Source: Methylopila sp. 73B (GTDB lineage Bacteria; Pseudomonadota; Alphaproteobacteria; Rhizobiales; Methylopilaceae). From it: a DNA stretch of 64,000 nucleotides. Positions 28,149 to 37,145 of the stretch are shown here, in pieces. The position numbers and the translations under genes were made by a program. Position 1 is the stretch's first letter. Every line of letters starts with the position of its first letter. The notes under the pieces were generated by a model that searched no databases, was not told where the DNA came from, and was given only the letters and a program-made list of their open reading frames with translations. The stretch covers positions 2,542,001-2,606,000 of the forward strand of contig NZ_JAFV01000001.1 in assembly GCF_000526315.1 (NCBI RefSeq), written 5' to 3'.

Positions 28149-28892
28149 TCAGGAGCCCCGATCCTCGCGCACGACCCGGACGGCGTAGACCGCGAACACC
28201 CCGGCGAGCGCGGCCGCGAGGCCGAACCAGGTGAGCGCGTATTCGAGATGACGGTTGGGGAAGGTCAGCCGCGTCTCGCCGCCCTGCGGCAGGCCGCCGG
28301 GATTGGACGCGGCGTCGGCGTCGACCGTGAACGGCGCCACGCGCGTCAGCCCGAGGCCCGCCGCGATCGCTTTCGGATCGCGCGCGAAGAACAGGCGCTT
28401 CGCGGGGTTGTCGGCAGGGGTGAAGAGGTTGCGGTCCTCCGGTCCCCGCAGGAGGCCCGTCACTGTGACCGGTCCTGCGACCTGCGTCTCCGGCCGCCGC
28501 GCCGGATCGCCCAGCGGCTCGGGCACGAAGCCGCGGTTGACGATCACGGCGGAGCCATCCGGCCGAACAAGCGGGGTCAGGACGAAATAGCCGGGACCGG
28601 ACAGAGGCCCGCGGGCGTCGCTGAGCGTGACGTAGACCCGGACCTCGTTTTGGTGCGCGAACGTTCCGGTCAGGTTAACCCGACGGTAACCCCAGGCGTC
28701 AAAGTCGAGCCTCGGCCAGTCCGCTTCCGGGGGCGCCGCGACGGGCGACGCCTCGGTCCGCGCGGAGATGCGGGCGACAAGGTCGTTCTTCCAGGCGAGC
28801 CGTTCGAGCTGCCAGACGCCGAGGGCGACCAGAAGCCCGAGCGCGACCAGCGTCGCGAGCCCCGCGCCGAGAAGCCTGCGCGCCCCGGTCAT
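28149..28892 (-). CDS. SURF1 family cytochrome oxidase assembly protein
   Basis: The 247-residue protein has the two-helix SURF1 layout: an N-terminal helix ending in GVWQLERLAWKNDLV and a C-terminal helix starting NRHLEYALTWFGLA. Between them is a periplasmic domain with GYRRVNLTGTF, VIVNRGFVPE and LLRGPEDRNLFTPADNP. SURF1 proteins help insert heme a into subunit I of aa3 oxidases. The ATG at 28892 overlaps the stop of the DUF983 gene by four bases. It is the last gene of the oxidase operon. Confidence 0.93.
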   Translation of the reverse strand: MTGARRLLGAGLATLVALGLLVALGVWQLERLAWKNDLVARISARTEASPVAAPPEADWPRLDFDAWGYRRVNLTGTFAHQNEVRVYVTLSDARGPLSGPGYFVLTPLVRPDGSAVIVNRGFVPEPLGDPARRPETQVAGPVTVTGLLRGPEDRNLFTPADNPAKRLFFARDPKAIAAGLGLTRVAPFTVDADAASNPGGLPQGGETRLTFPNRHLEYALTWFGLAAALAGVFAVYAVRVVREDRGS

Positions 28893-29269
28893 CGGTCGAG
28901 CTTCGCCTCGGAGGCGGCGTTGCGGTGCTGGAGGGCGATCAGCAACCCCTTGAACAGACGCAACATTCCCAGGCAGACGATCAGCGTCAGCGGCAGCGAC
29001 ACCAGGAGATGAACCCAGAACGGCGGATCGAAGGTGAACTCGAACCACAGCACGAAGCCGAGTACGAGGAAGCCCGCGATCAGCGTGACGAACACCGCCG
29101 GCCCGTCGCCCGCGTCCGCGAAGCCGTAGTCGAGGCCGCACGCCGCGCAGGCCGGCGGCAGATCGATGAAGCCCTTGAACAGCTTGCCTCTTCCGCAGGC
29201 GGGGCAACGCCCCAGCAGTCCCGCGGCGGCGGCGTTGACGGGGGGCTGGGACACGGTCGGCGGGGTCAT
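28889..29269 (-). CDS. DUF983 membrane protein
   Basis: The 126-residue protein has two CxxC pairs (GRCPACGRGKLF and PPACAACGLDYG), then two membrane helices (VFVTLIAGFLVLGFVLWFEF and FWVHLLVSLPLTLIVCLGM). This is the DUF983 layout, and the family is regularly found between coxC and surf1 in alphaproteobacteria, suggesting an oxidase assembly role that is not proven. The ATG at 29269 is preceded by an aaggac ribosome site; the longer frame would overlap the hairpin at 29290-29320 and the coxC end. Confidence 0.9.
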   Translation of the reverse strand: MTPPTVSQPPVNAAAAGLLGRCPACGRGKLFKGFIDLPPACAACGLDYGFADAGDGPAVFVTLIAGFLVLGFVLWFEFTFDPPFWVHLLVSLPLTLIVCLGMLRLFKGLLIALQHRNAASEAKLDR

Positions 29270-29289
29270 CGCGGGTCCTTGGAACGGCG

Positions 29290-29320
29290 AAGGGCCGCCG
29301 GCGCGACGCCGGCGGCCCTT
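29290..29320 (-). terminator. Strong hairpin between coxC and the DUF983 gene
   Basis: A perfect 14-base stem (aagggccgccggcg with cgccggcggccctt) closes a three-base loop, 32 bases after the coxC stop. There is no clear run of T after it on the minus strand, so it may be a weak terminator or an mRNA-stabilising 3' structure that lowers expression of the downstream assembly genes relative to the oxidase subunits. Confidence 0.6.
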
Positions 29321-29351
29321 CGGAAGCTCTGGCGCCGCGAGGGCGCCGTCG

Positions 29352-30188
29352 TCAATGGGCGGCGCCGTGAGCGCCGGCGCCCCAGACATAGATGGCCATG
29401 AACAGGAACAGCCACACCACGTCGACGAAGTGCCAGTACCAGGCCGCCGCCTCGAAGCCGAAGTGCTGCTTCGGGGTGAAGTGGCCGGCGTAGACGCGGG
29501 CGAGGCAGACCGCGAGGAAGATGGTGCCGACGATCACGTGGAAGCCGTGGAAGCCGGTCGCCATGAAGAAGGTCGCGCCATAGATGTTCTCGGAGAACTT
29601 GAACGCGGCCTCGGAATATTCGATCGCCTGGAACACCGAGAACAGCGCGCCGAGGCCGATCGTCAGCCACAGGGCGATCTTGAGGCTGCGGCGGTCGCCG
29701 TGCAGCAGCGCGTGATGCGCCCAGGTCACCGTGGTGCCCGACGTCAGCAGGATCAGCGTGTTGACCAGCGGCAGGTGCCAGGGGTCGAAGGTCTGGATGC
29801 CCGTGGGGGGCCACACGCCGCCGGTCGCCTCGAGCCGCTGGAACTGGTGCGCCTCGTTCGGGAACAGGGCCACGTCGAAGTAGGCCCAGAACCACGCGAC
29901 GAAGAACATCACCTCGGAGGCGATGAACAGGATCATGCCGTAGCGCATGTGGATCTGCACGACGCGGGTGTGAAAGCCGGCGTGGGCCTCCTTGATCACG
30001 TCGCGCCACCAGGCGATCGCGGTGTAGAGCACGCCCGCGAAGCCGGCGACGGCGATCCACGGCGTGTGGCCGTGCATCCAGAGCACCGCGCCGACAGCCA
30101 TGACGAAAGCCGCCATCGAGGCGAGGAACGGCCACGGGCTCGGGTCCACAAGGTGGTAGTCGTGATGCTTGGCGTGGGCGTCGGCCAT
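29352..30188 (-). CDS. coxC: Cytochrome c oxidase subunit III
   Basis: The 278-residue, seven-helix protein matches subunit III of aa3 oxidases: [14 protein letters not shown] at the start, [65 protein letters not shown] and the C-terminal [22 protein letters not shown]. It stabilises the catalytic core in the inner membrane. It follows ctaG by 63 bases in the oxidase operon. Confidence 0.97.
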   Translation of the reverse strand: MADAHAKHHDYHLVDPSPWPFLASMAAFVMAVGAVLWMHGHTPWIAVAGFAGVLYTAIAWWRDVIKEAHAGFHTRVVQIHMRYGMILFIASEVMFFVAWFWAYFDVALFPNEAHQFQRLEATGGVWPPTGIQTFDPWHLPLVNTLILLTSGTTVTWAHHALLHGDRRSLKIALWLTIGLGALFSVFQAIEYSEAAFKFSENIYGATFFMATGFHGFHVIVGTIFLAVCLARVYAGHFTPKQHFGFEAAAWYWHFVDVVWLFLFMAIYVWGAGAHGAAH

Positions 30189-30251
30189 GGTCGTCTCCCC
30201 GTTATTGTCCTTCGGACCGCGGCGTTCGAAGCGTCGCGTCCCGGTGAGCGT

Positions 30252-30851
30252 CTAGAGTTTCGGTCGGTCGTCCTTCACGGCGGCGAGCGGCTTCGGGCCT
30301 TTCGCCGGGAAGAACGTGTAGGACAGCGTGATCTGCTTCACGCGGTCGAGCTCGCGCTCGTCCGCGATCGTCGGATCGACGAAGAATGCCACCGGCATGT
30401 CGATCTCGTCGCCCGGCTTCAGCGTCTGCTCGGTGAAGCAGAAGCACTGCAGCTTGGCGAAGTAGGCCCCGGTCGTCTCGGGCGTAACGTTGTAGGTCGC
30501 GGTTCCCGACAGTTCGCGGTCCGAGCGGTTCCGGACCTTGAAGTTCACCAGCTTCGTCTCGCCGACCTTCACCGTGGTCGTCGTGATCTCCGGCCGGAAG
30601 TCCCAGTCGAGCCCCGGGGCGACGTTGCCGTCGAACCGGACGATCATCGTGCGGTCCAGCGCCGCCTCGGGCGCGCTCTTCGCGACCTGCGTGGTGCCGT
30701 CGAAGCCGGTCGCGCGGCAGAACATGTCGTAGAGCGGCACCGCGGCGAAGGCCGCGCCGACCATTACCGCGACGAACACGCCGCAGGCCGCGGCCACGTT
30801 GCGGTGGCGGCGGTCGAGATCGGTCTGGGTCTTCGGCGCCTGTTCGGTCAC
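30252..30851 (-). CDS. ctaG: Cytochrome c oxidase assembly protein CtaG/Cox11
   Basis: The 199-residue protein has one N-terminal membrane helix (VAAACGVFVAVMVGAAFAAVPLYDMFC) and a periplasmic copper domain with the CFCF motif (KLQCFCFTEQTLKPGDEIDMPV). It delivers copper to the CuB site of subunit I. The start codon is GTG at 30851, directly after the coxF-like gene. It lies in the expected operon position between ctaB and coxC. Confidence 0.95.
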   Translation of the reverse strand: MTEQAPKTQTDLDRRHRNVAAACGVFVAVMVGAAFAAVPLYDMFCRATGFDGTTQVAKSAPEAALDRTMIVRFDGNVAPGLDWDFRPEITTTTVKVGETKLVNFKVRNRSDRELSGTATYNVTPETTGAYFAKLQCFCFTEQTLKPGDEIDMPVAFFVDPTIADERELDRVKQITLSYTFFPAKGPKPLAAVKDDRPKL

Positions 30852-30867
30852 CGCTCGGTCTCCACGC

Positions 30868-31026
30868 TCACAGGGGCCGGTTGAGGACGTTTCCGCCCAG
30901 TTTGAAGATTGTCACCAGCCAGAACAGCACCACCAGCGCGCCCAGCGCCCAGGCGATGGCGACGTTCCGCCGCCGCCGCTGACGCTGCTGCTCCGCGGTC
31001 AGGCGGACGCCATCCTCCTCGGCCAT
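30868..31026 (-). CDS. CoxF-like small membrane protein
   Basis: The 52-residue product has a charged N-terminus ([20 protein letters not shown]), one membrane helix (NVAIAWALGALVVLFWLVTIF) and a short KLGGNVLNRPL tail. Its ATG overlaps the ctaB stop (ATGA, 31026) and it ends 16 bases before ctaG. This is the position and shape of coxF in rhizobial oxidase operons. It probably assists oxidase assembly; the direct function is not established. Confidence 0.82.
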   Translation of the reverse strand: MAEEDGVRLTAEQQRQRRRRNVAIAWALGALVVLFWLVTIFKLGGNVLNRPL

Positions 31027-31991
31027 CACATCCAGCCATCGAACGGCGCGGTCAGCGCCGCGACCCCGAGGCTCTTTTCGATCAGGATCGTGGCGAACAG
31101 CGCCGTCAGGTAGAACAGCGAATAGGCGAACAGCTTGCCCGCGGCGCGGCGCGCCGGGACGCCCTCACGCAGCCGGTAGACCCGCCAGGCGAAGCCGACG
31201 AAGGCGAAGCCGGCGGCGCTCGACAGCGCCAGATAGGCCCAGCCGCCGAGCCCGATCGCGGCCGGCAGCACGCCGAGCGGCGCCAGCGCGATCGAGTAGA
31301 GCAGGATCTGCTTGCGGGTCTCGTCCTCGCCGGCGACCACGGGAAGCATCGGCACGCCGGCCCGCGCGTAGTCCTCGGACTTGATCAGGGCGAGCGCCCA
31401 GAAGTGCGGCGGCGTCCACATGAAGATGATGGCGACGAGCGTCGCGCTCTCGAGCCCGACGGTCCCCGTCGCCGCCGCCCAGCCGATCATGGGCGGCAGC
31501 GCGCCGGCGAGTCCGCCGATGACGATGTTCTGAGGCGTCCAGCGCTTCAGCCACATCGTGTAGACGACGACGTAGAAGAAGATGGTGAAGGCGAGCAGCC
31601 CGCCCGCCAGCCAGTTGGTGGCGAGGCCGAGCAGCATCACCGAAACGCCGGAGAGCAGCAGGCCGAAGCCGAGCGCCTCGCCCGGCGCGACCCGGCCCGC
31701 CGGGATCGGGCGGTTCTGGGTGCGGGTCATGACCGCGTCGATGTCGGCGTCCCACCACATGTTCAGCGCGCCCGAAGCCCCCGCGCCGACGGCGACGCAG
31801 AGCAGCGCGATCGCGCCGAGCACAGGGTGGAGGCCGCCGGGAGCGGCGACGAGACCAACGAGCGCCGTGAAGATCACGAGCGACATCACCCGCGGCTTCA
31901 GGAGCGCGACGAAGTCCTCCACGCCCGCGAGGCTCGGGCCGGGGCCCGTCAGCGTCGGGGCGTCGAGATGATCGTCGTGAGCGAGGGACAT
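31026..31991 (-). CDS. ctaB: Protoheme IX farnesyltransferase (heme O synthase)
   Basis: The 321-residue, multi-helix UbiA-type prenyltransferase has the aspartate motifs [20 protein letters not shown] and [29 protein letters not shown]. It attaches farnesyl to heme b to make heme o, the precursor of heme a for the adjacent oxidase. It follows ctaD by 85 bases and overlaps the coxF-like gene. The E. coli equivalent is CyoE. Confidence 0.96.
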   Translation of the reverse strand: MSLAHDDHLDAPTLTGPGPSLAGVEDFVALLKPRVMSLVIFTALVGLVAAPGGLHPVLGAIALLCVAVGAGASGALNMWWDADIDAVMTRTQNRPIPAGRVAPGEALGFGLLLSGVSVMLLGLATNWLAGGLLAFTIFFYVVVYTMWLKRWTPQNIVIGGLAGALPPMIGWAAATGTVGLESATLVAIIFMWTPPHFWALALIKSEDYARAGVPMLPVVAGEDETRKQILLYSIALAPLGVLPAAIGLGGWAYLALSSAAGFAFVGFAWRVYRLREGVPARRAAGKLFAYSLFYLTALFATILIEKSLGVAALTAPFDGWM

Positions 31992-32076
31992 GACGGGGTA
32001 CGCGCCTGACTTGAGGTTGAGCCCGGTCGGGGCGAGAGCGGCCGGAGGGGCGAAGCCCGCCCGGCCGCTCGGAAGG

Positions 32077-33687
32077 TCACTTCACGCGGGGCAGCGTCTC
32101 GAACTGGTGGAACGGCGGGGGCGAAGGCAGCGTCCACTCAAGCGTCGTGGCGCCCGGACCCCAGGGGTTATCGCCCGCCACGCGCTTCTTCGAGAAGGCC
32201 TCGAACACGCCGTAGAGGAAGATGAACACGCCGACCGCCGAGATGTACGAGCCGACCGAGGACACGAAGTTCCAGCCCGCGAACGCGTCGGGATAGTCGA
32301 CGTAGCGGCGCGGCATGCCCGACAGGCCAAGGAAGTGCTGCGGGAAGAACACGAGGTTCACGCCGATGAACGTGACCCAGAAGTGCGTCTTCGCGATCGT
32401 CTCGTTGTACATATAGCCGAACATCTTCGGGAACCAGTAGTACCAGCCCGCGAAGATGGCGAACACGGCGCCGAGCGACAGCACGTAGTGGAAGTGCGCC
32501 ACCACGTAGTAGGTGTCGTGCAGCGAGCGGTCGATGCCGGCGTTGGACAGCACCACGCCGGTGACGCCGCCGAGCGTGAACAGGAAGATGAAGCCGATCG
32601 CCCAGTACATCGGGGCGCGGAGGCTGATCGAACCGCCCCACATCGTCGCGATCCACGAGAATATCTTCACGCCCGTGGGGACCGCGATGACCATCGTGGC
32701 GAACACGAAGTAGGCCTGCGTGTTCACGGAAATGCCGGTGGTGTACATGTGGTGCGCCCACACGACGAAGCCGACCACGCCGATCGCGACCATGGCGTAG
32801 GCCATGCCGAGGTAGCCGAACACGGGCTTGCGCGAGAAGGTCGAGATGATGTGGCTGATGATGCCGAAGCCCGGCAGAATCAGGATGTACACTTCCGGGT
32901 GCCCGAAGAACCAGAACAGGTGCTGGTAGAGGATCGGGTCGCCGCCGCCGGCCGGCGAGAAGAAGGTCGTGCCGAAGTTGCGGTCGGTGAGCAGCATGGT
33001 GATCGCGCCGGCGAGAACCGGGAGCGAGAGCAGCAGCAGGAATGCGGTCACGAGCACCGCCCAGGCGAACAGCGGCATCTTGTGCAGCGTCATGCCCGGG
33101 GCGCGCATGTTGAAGATCGTCGTGATGAAGTTGATCGCGCCCAGGATCGACGACGCGCCGGCGATGTGAAGGCCGAGGATAGCGAAGTCCATGGCCGGGC
33201 CGGGCTGGCCGCTCGTGGAATAGGGCGGGTAGATCGTCCAGCCGCCCGAGACGCCGTGCGAGCCGGGCGCGCCCTCGACGAAGAGCGAGGTGATGAGCAG
33301 GCCGACCGCGGGGATCAGCAGCCAGAAGGAGATGTTGTTCATGCGCGGGAACGCCATGTCGGGCGCGCCGATCATGAGGGGCACGAACCAGTTGCCGAAG
33401 CCGCCGATCATCGCGGGCATCACCATGAAGAAGATCATGATGAGGCCGTGCGCCGTGGTGAAGGCGTTGAACGTGTTCGGGTTCGTGAAGAACTGCATGC
33501 CCGGCTGCTGCAGCTCGAGGCGGATGCCGATCGAGAGCGCGCCGCCCAAGATCCCCGCGCAGATCGCGAAGATCAGGTACATCGTGCCGATGTCTTTGTG
33601 GTTCGTCGAATACACGTAGCGCCGCCATCCCGTCGGATGGTCGTGCCCCGGGTGCGTCGTCCCGTGGGCGTGAGCCGCAGTGGCCAT
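32077..33687 (-). CDS. ctaD: Cytochrome c oxidase subunit I (aa3 type)
   Basis: The 536-residue catalytic subunit shows the [16 protein letters not shown] start, heme ligand region [23 protein letters not shown], the CuB/tyrosine motif [21 protein letters not shown], the K-channel segment [20 protein letters not shown] and the heme a/a3 ligands in [15 protein letters not shown]. It reduces oxygen to water and pumps protons. The ATG at 33687 (ggagacgag ribosome site) is preferred to a TTG at 33708. The histidine-rich N-terminus may be a local metal-binding tail. Confidence 0.97.
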   Translation of the reverse strand: MATAAHAHGTTHPGHDHPTGWRRYVYSTNHKDIGTMYLIFAICAGILGGALSIGIRLELQQPGMQFFTNPNTFNAFTTAHGLIMIFFMVMPAMIGGFGNWFVPLMIGAPDMAFPRMNNISFWLLIPAVGLLITSLFVEGAPGSHGVSGGWTIYPPYSTSGQPGPAMDFAILGLHIAGASSILGAINFITTIFNMRAPGMTLHKMPLFAWAVLVTAFLLLLSLPVLAGAITMLLTDRNFGTTFFSPAGGGDPILYQHLFWFFGHPEVYILILPGFGIISHIISTFSRKPVFGYLGMAYAMVAIGVVGFVVWAHHMYTTGISVNTQAYFVFATMVIAVPTGVKIFSWIATMWGGSISLRAPMYWAIGFIFLFTLGGVTGVVLSNAGIDRSLHDTYYVVAHFHYVLSLGAVFAIFAGWYYWFPKMFGYMYNETIAKTHFWVTFIGVNLVFFPQHFLGLSGMPRRYVDYPDAFAGWNFVSSVGSYISAVGVFIFLYGVFEAFSKKRVAGDNPWGPGATTLEWTLPSPPPFHQFETLPRVK

Positions 33688-33727
33688 AGCCTCGTCTCCC
33701 TGACTCAAGTCTTTTTCGGGCGGTCGA

Positions 33728-34588
33728 TCAGCGCTGCGCGACGGTCGCGCCGCCCTGCCCGATCGACGCCTCGAGCAGCTTCTTGGCTTCTTCGGTGTCC
33801 GACTTCGCGGCTTCGAGCCAGCGGCCGTACAGCTCCTCGTTCACCACCCGGATCACGATCGGCATGAAGGCGTGGTCCTGGCCGCAAAGCTCGGAGCACT
33901 GGCCGTGGTAGACGCCTTCCTTGTCGGCCCGGAACCAGGTCTCATTGTTGCGGCCTGGAACGGCGTCGACCTTCACGCCGAAGGACGGCATGGCGAAAGA
34001 GTGGATCACGTCCTCGGAGGTCACCTGCACGCGGACCACCTTGCCGACCGGAACCACGGCCTCGTTGTCGACGGTGAGCAGCCGGGGCTGGCCGGGCTTG
34101 AGGTCGCTGTCCTGCGCCATCACGGCGGTCAGCGTCAACTCGTCGGCGTCGGGATAGACGATGTCCCAGTTCCACTGGCGGCCGACGATCTTGATGTTCA
34201 GATCGCCCGGGGGCGGGGTGTACTGGGCGTAGAGGAGGCGGAAGGACGGCACGGCGATCGCGACCAGGATCAGCACCGGCGCGATCGTCCAGACCACCTC
34301 GAGCATCGTGTGATGCGTGGTCTTGGATGGAACCGGGTTCTTATCCTCGCGAAAGCGCACGACCACGTAGATCAGCAGCGCCAGAACGAACAGCGTGATG
34401 ACCGTGATGATCGCCAGGATAAAGTTATGGAAATCGTGGATCTGCTCGAAGATCGGCGTGACGGCGTCCTGGAAGCCGACCTCCCACGGGCTGGGCTGGC
34501 CGGCGGCGGCCAGCGCCGGGGCGGCGCCAAGGATCGAGGCCGCGGCGGCGGCGATCGTGAGCGTCGTCAGACGTCCGGTTGGAAACAT
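33728..34588 (-). CDS. ctaC: Cytochrome c oxidase subunit II
   Basis: The 286-residue protein has a signal peptide ([20 protein letters not shown]), two membrane helices, and a cupredoxin domain with the CuA motif [16 protein letters not shown] plus the earlier histidine in [13 protein letters not shown]. It accepts electrons from cytochrome c. The ATG at 34588 gives a clean signal peptide; an upstream in-frame start adds unrelated residues. It is the first gene of the oxidase operon. No heme c motif is attached, so this is a plain aa3 subunit II. Confidence 0.96.
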   Translation of the reverse strand: MFPTGRLTTLTIAAAAASILGAAPALAAAGQPSPWEVGFQDAVTPIFEQIHDFHNFILAIITVITLFVLALLIYVVVRFREDKNPVPSKTTHHTMLEVVWTIAPVLILVAIAVPSFRLLYAQYTPPPGDLNIKIVGRQWNWDIVYPDADELTLTAVMAQDSDLKPGQPRLLTVDNEAVVPVGKVVRVQVTSEDVIHSFAMPSFGVKVDAVPGRNNETWFRADKEGVYHGQCSELCGQDHAFMPIVIRVVNEELYGRWLEAAKSDTEEAKKLLEASIGQGGATVAQR

Positions 34589-34929
34589 GCCAGCCTCTCG
34601 TCGCTTCCCAAGGGCCGGTTTCGCCCTTTTTGTTGTCTTGTCATGCCCCTGCCAGACGGAGCGAGCCCGCCAATGGTCGGAGCCGGTCAGGCCCAAGCGG
34701 CCGGCCCGCGCGGACGAATCCGTGCGTGCGGCAGGCTGTAGGGGGTCTAACCTGCTTTCTTGAAATCATAAAGGTTGCGCAAGCTCAATGTGGCGCCTCA
34801 GTGACTTCCATGCGGCATAAGGGCGCGAAAAACCACAGTCCCGAGACGGCCTTGGGCGGGCGGGCGTCAGCTTGACACGCCGCCCCGCTCTGCTACGCCC
34901 GAGCGGTCCGTATCCGGAGACCGCCCCAC
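34589..34929. other. Divergent promoter region between ctaC and ialB-like gene
   Basis: No gene is supported here. The stretch is less GC-rich around 34750-34800 (cttgaaatcataaagg), which is the most likely place for promoters of the leftward oxidase operon and the rightward ialB-like gene. I cannot place -35 and -10 boxes with confidence. Confidence 0.45.
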
Positions 34930-35433
34930 GTGCCTCGCATCCGTTCGCTGGCGCTCGCCGCCGCAGCCGCTCTGATCGGACTCGCGCCAATCGCCGCCGT
35001 CGCCCAGGGCGCGGTGAAGGCCACCCACGGCGATTGGCAAATGCGCTGCGACACGCCGGCGGGCGCGCAGGGCGAGCAGTGCGCGCTGATCCAGAGCGTC
35101 ACCGCCGACGACATGCCGAACGTCGGCCTCACGGTCATCGTCCTGAAGACCGCCGACAAGAAGAGCCGCCTCCTGCGCGTGCTGGCGCCGCTCGGCGTGC
35201 TGCTGCCGTCGGGACTGGGGCTGCGGATCGACCAGAACGAGGTGGGACGCGCCGGCTTCGTCCGCTGCCTGCAGAACGGCTGCGTGGCCGAGGTCGTGCT
35301 CGAGGACACGCTCGTCGGCCAGTTTCGCAACGGTCAGAGCGCGACCTTCATCATTTTCCAGACCCCCGAAAAGGGCATCGGCATTCCGGTGTCGCTGAAG
35401 GGCTTCGGGCCGGGCTACGACGCCCTGCCCTGA
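34930..35433 (+). CDS. Invasion-associated locus B (IalB) family protein
   Basis: The 167-residue secreted protein has a signal peptide (LALAAAAALIGLAPIAAVAQG) followed by the IalB-family pattern HGDWQMRCDTPAGAQGEQCAL, RVLAPLGVLLPSGLGLRID and GFVRCLQNGCVAEVVLED, with four cysteines that likely form two disulfides. In Bartonella the family is linked to erythrocyte invasion, but it is widespread in free-living Hyphomicrobiales and here more probably has an envelope role. The start codon is GTG. It converges on a small membrane-protein gene. Confidence 0.9.
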   Translation: MPRIRSLALAAAAALIGLAPIAAVAQGAVKATHGDWQMRCDTPAGAQGEQCALIQSVTADDMPNVGLTVIVLKTADKKSRLLRVLAPLGVLLPSGLGLRIDQNEVGRAGFVRCLQNGCVAEVVLEDTLVGQFRNGQSATFIIFQTPEKGIGIPVSLKGFGPGYDALP

Positions 35434-35446
35434 GGGACTGCGCGAT

Positions 35447-35647
35447 CTAAAGTCGCTCCAGGACGATCATCACAATCCCGTAGACGATCATGACCGCGCA
35501 GAACGCCTGCGCGGCGCGCGACGTGCGTCGTGGCGCAGGCGTCGGCTCGGGGACCGAGACGCGGCGGCCGAAGGCCGGCCGGCTTGGGTGCGCCGGCGGC
35601 GACGGCGGCGGGCGAAGGCGCTTGAAGGTGCGAGCGGGGTCAGCCAT
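35447..35647 (-). CDS. Small C-terminally anchored membrane protein
   Basis: The 66-residue product has a basic, proline-rich N-terminal two thirds and ends in one membrane helix (AQAFCAVMIVYGIVMIVLERL). Start ATG 35647 is chosen; 18 upstream codons from a GTG at 35701 are possible. The family is not recognised. Base use resembles neighbouring genes. It could be a small envelope or assembly factor, but nothing around it points to a role. Confidence 0.55.
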   Translation of the reverse strand: MADPARTFKRLRPPPSPPAHPSRPAFGRRVSVPEPTPAPRRTSRAAQAFCAVMIVYGIVMIVLERL

Positions 35648-35736
35648 GGCGACCGCGGAGATACCGTCGCCGACGCCGGCCGCAAGCTCGAGCGGCCACA
35701 CGTAGTGAACGATCGATAATTTCTGGACGCCGGCCG

Positions 35737-36564
35737 TTAACCGTTTCGTGAGGCGCCGCAGGCCTCTCGCACGGCGTCGGCGACGGCCGTCACGAAACGC
35801 GTCTGGCCTGCGAGCGCGGCGCCGTCCAGCGCGGTCACCGGCATTACGAGCCGGACGCTGTTGGTGGCGAAGACGGCGTGGGCCTCGCTCAAGTCATCGC
35901 GCGTCAGCGGCCGCTCCAGCGGCGTGAGGCCCAACGCGGGGGCAAGCTTCAGCACGAGCCGCCGCATGATCCCCGGCAGCACGCCTTCGGAGACCGGCGG
36001 GGTTGCAAGCGTCCGTCCGAACAGCGCGAAGAGGTTCGCCATCGACGTCGATGCGGCGCGGCCGTGGACGTTGAGCATCAGCGCGTCGTCCGCGCCCGCG
36101 CTCCGCGCCTCGTCATAGGCCAGCACGCTGTCGAGATAGGACAGCGTCTTGGCGCGCGACGCGAAGGACGTCGGGTTGCGCTGGACCGAAACCGTGGCGA
36201 GCCGGATCGGCGCGCCGAGGGTCGCCCAAGGGAACGGCGTCCGCGCGGCGATCACGGTCGGCGCGCAGGCATCGGGGATCGCGAGCCCGCGCGCGCCCGC
36301 GCCGCGGGTGACCGTGAGGCGAACGACTGCGTCGCCGCCCTCCCCCGCCAGAGCCGCCACTTCCGCTTCGAGCATGGCGCGGTCGACCGGCAACCGGATT
36401 TCGGCCGCGGATTGGACCATGCGGTCGAGATGGGCCTCGAGCGCGGCGGGACGGCCGCCGAACACCGCGATGGTTTCGAACAGCCCGTCGCCGAGCGTCA
36501 GGCCGCGGTCGGCTAGGTCGAACGGCGCGACCCCAGCCACCGCGGCGCCGTTCAGGCGAGGCAC
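35737..36564 (-). CDS. pabC: Aminodeoxychorismate lyase, class IV PLP aminotransferase family
   Basis: The 275-residue fold-type IV PLP protein has FDLADRGLTLGDGLFETIAVFGG, the PLP lysine in RAKTLSYLDSVLAYDEA, and LNVHGRAASTSMANLFAL. Following pabB and pabA in one operon, it should convert 4-amino-4-deoxychorismate to p-aminobenzoate for folate. The position that is glutamate in E. coli PabC and in branched-chain aminotransferases (HGxxxE) is serine here. The GTG start at 36564 overlaps the pabA end by 13 bases. Confidence 0.85.
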   Translation of the reverse strand: MPRLNGAAVAGVAPFDLADRGLTLGDGLFETIAVFGGRPAALEAHLDRMVQSAAEIRLPVDRAMLEAEVAALAGEGGDAVVRLTVTRGAGARGLAIPDACAPTVIAARTPFPWATLGAPIRLATVSVQRNPTSFASRAKTLSYLDSVLAYDEARSAGADDALMLNVHGRAASTSMANLFALFGRTLATPPVSEGVLPGIMRRLVLKLAPALGLTPLERPLTRDDLSEAHAVFATNSVRLVMPVTALDGAALAGQTRFVTAVADAVREACGASRNG

Positions 36565-37145
36565 GGCGCGCGCGCCTCCGCCATGGCCAGGAAGTTTCGG
36601 AGCAACGCGTGCCCGCGGTCGGTGAGGATCGACTCCGGATGGAACTGCACGCCGACCGTCGGATGCTCCGCGTGCGCCACCGCCATGACCTCGCCCTCCT
36701 CGGAGGTCGCCGTCACGCGCAACGGCCCGGCGTAGCCCTCGTCGAACTCGACGATCAGGGAGTGATAGCGGCCGACGGTCAGCGGGTCGGGAAGCCCGGC
36801 GAACAGCCCGTCGCCGTCATGCGCGACGCGGGAGGCGCGGCCGTGCAGCGGACGCTGGGCGCGCACGACGCGGCCGCCGAAGACCTCGCCGATCGCCTGG
36901 TGGCCGAGGCAGATGCCGAGGATCGGCACCGCGCCCGACAGCGCCCGGATCAGCGGAAGCGACACGCCGGCTTCGGTCGGGGTGCAGGGACCGGGAGAGA
37001 CGATCACCGCCTCCGGCGTCATCGCCGCGATTTCCTCGACGCCGATCGCGTCGTTGCGCACGACCTTCACGTCGCGACCGAGCTCCTCGACGTAGCGGGC
37101 GACGTTGAAGACGAAGGAGTCGTAGTTGTCCACGACGAGGATCAT
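36552..37145 (-). CDS. pabA: Aminodeoxychorismate synthase glutaminase component
   Basis: The 197-residue class I glutamine amidotransferase has the catalytic cysteine in LGICLGHQAIGE and the His-Glu pair in VQFHPESILT, plus VVDNYDSFVFNVARY at the start. It supplies ammonia to the chorismate-binding subunit. The ATG at 37145 overlaps the pabB stop (ATGA). Such subunits often serve TrpE as well; the operon places it with PabB. Confidence 0.93.
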   Translation of the reverse strand: MILVVDNYDSFVFNVARYVEELGRDVKVVRNDAIGVEEIAAMTPEAVIVSPGPCTPTEAGVSLPLIRALSGAVPILGICLGHQAIGEVFGGRVVRAQRPLHGRASRVAHDGDGLFAGLPDPLTVGRYHSLIVEFDEGYAGPLRVTATSEEGEVMAVAHAEHPTVGVQFHPESILTDRGHALLRNFLAMAEARAPCLA

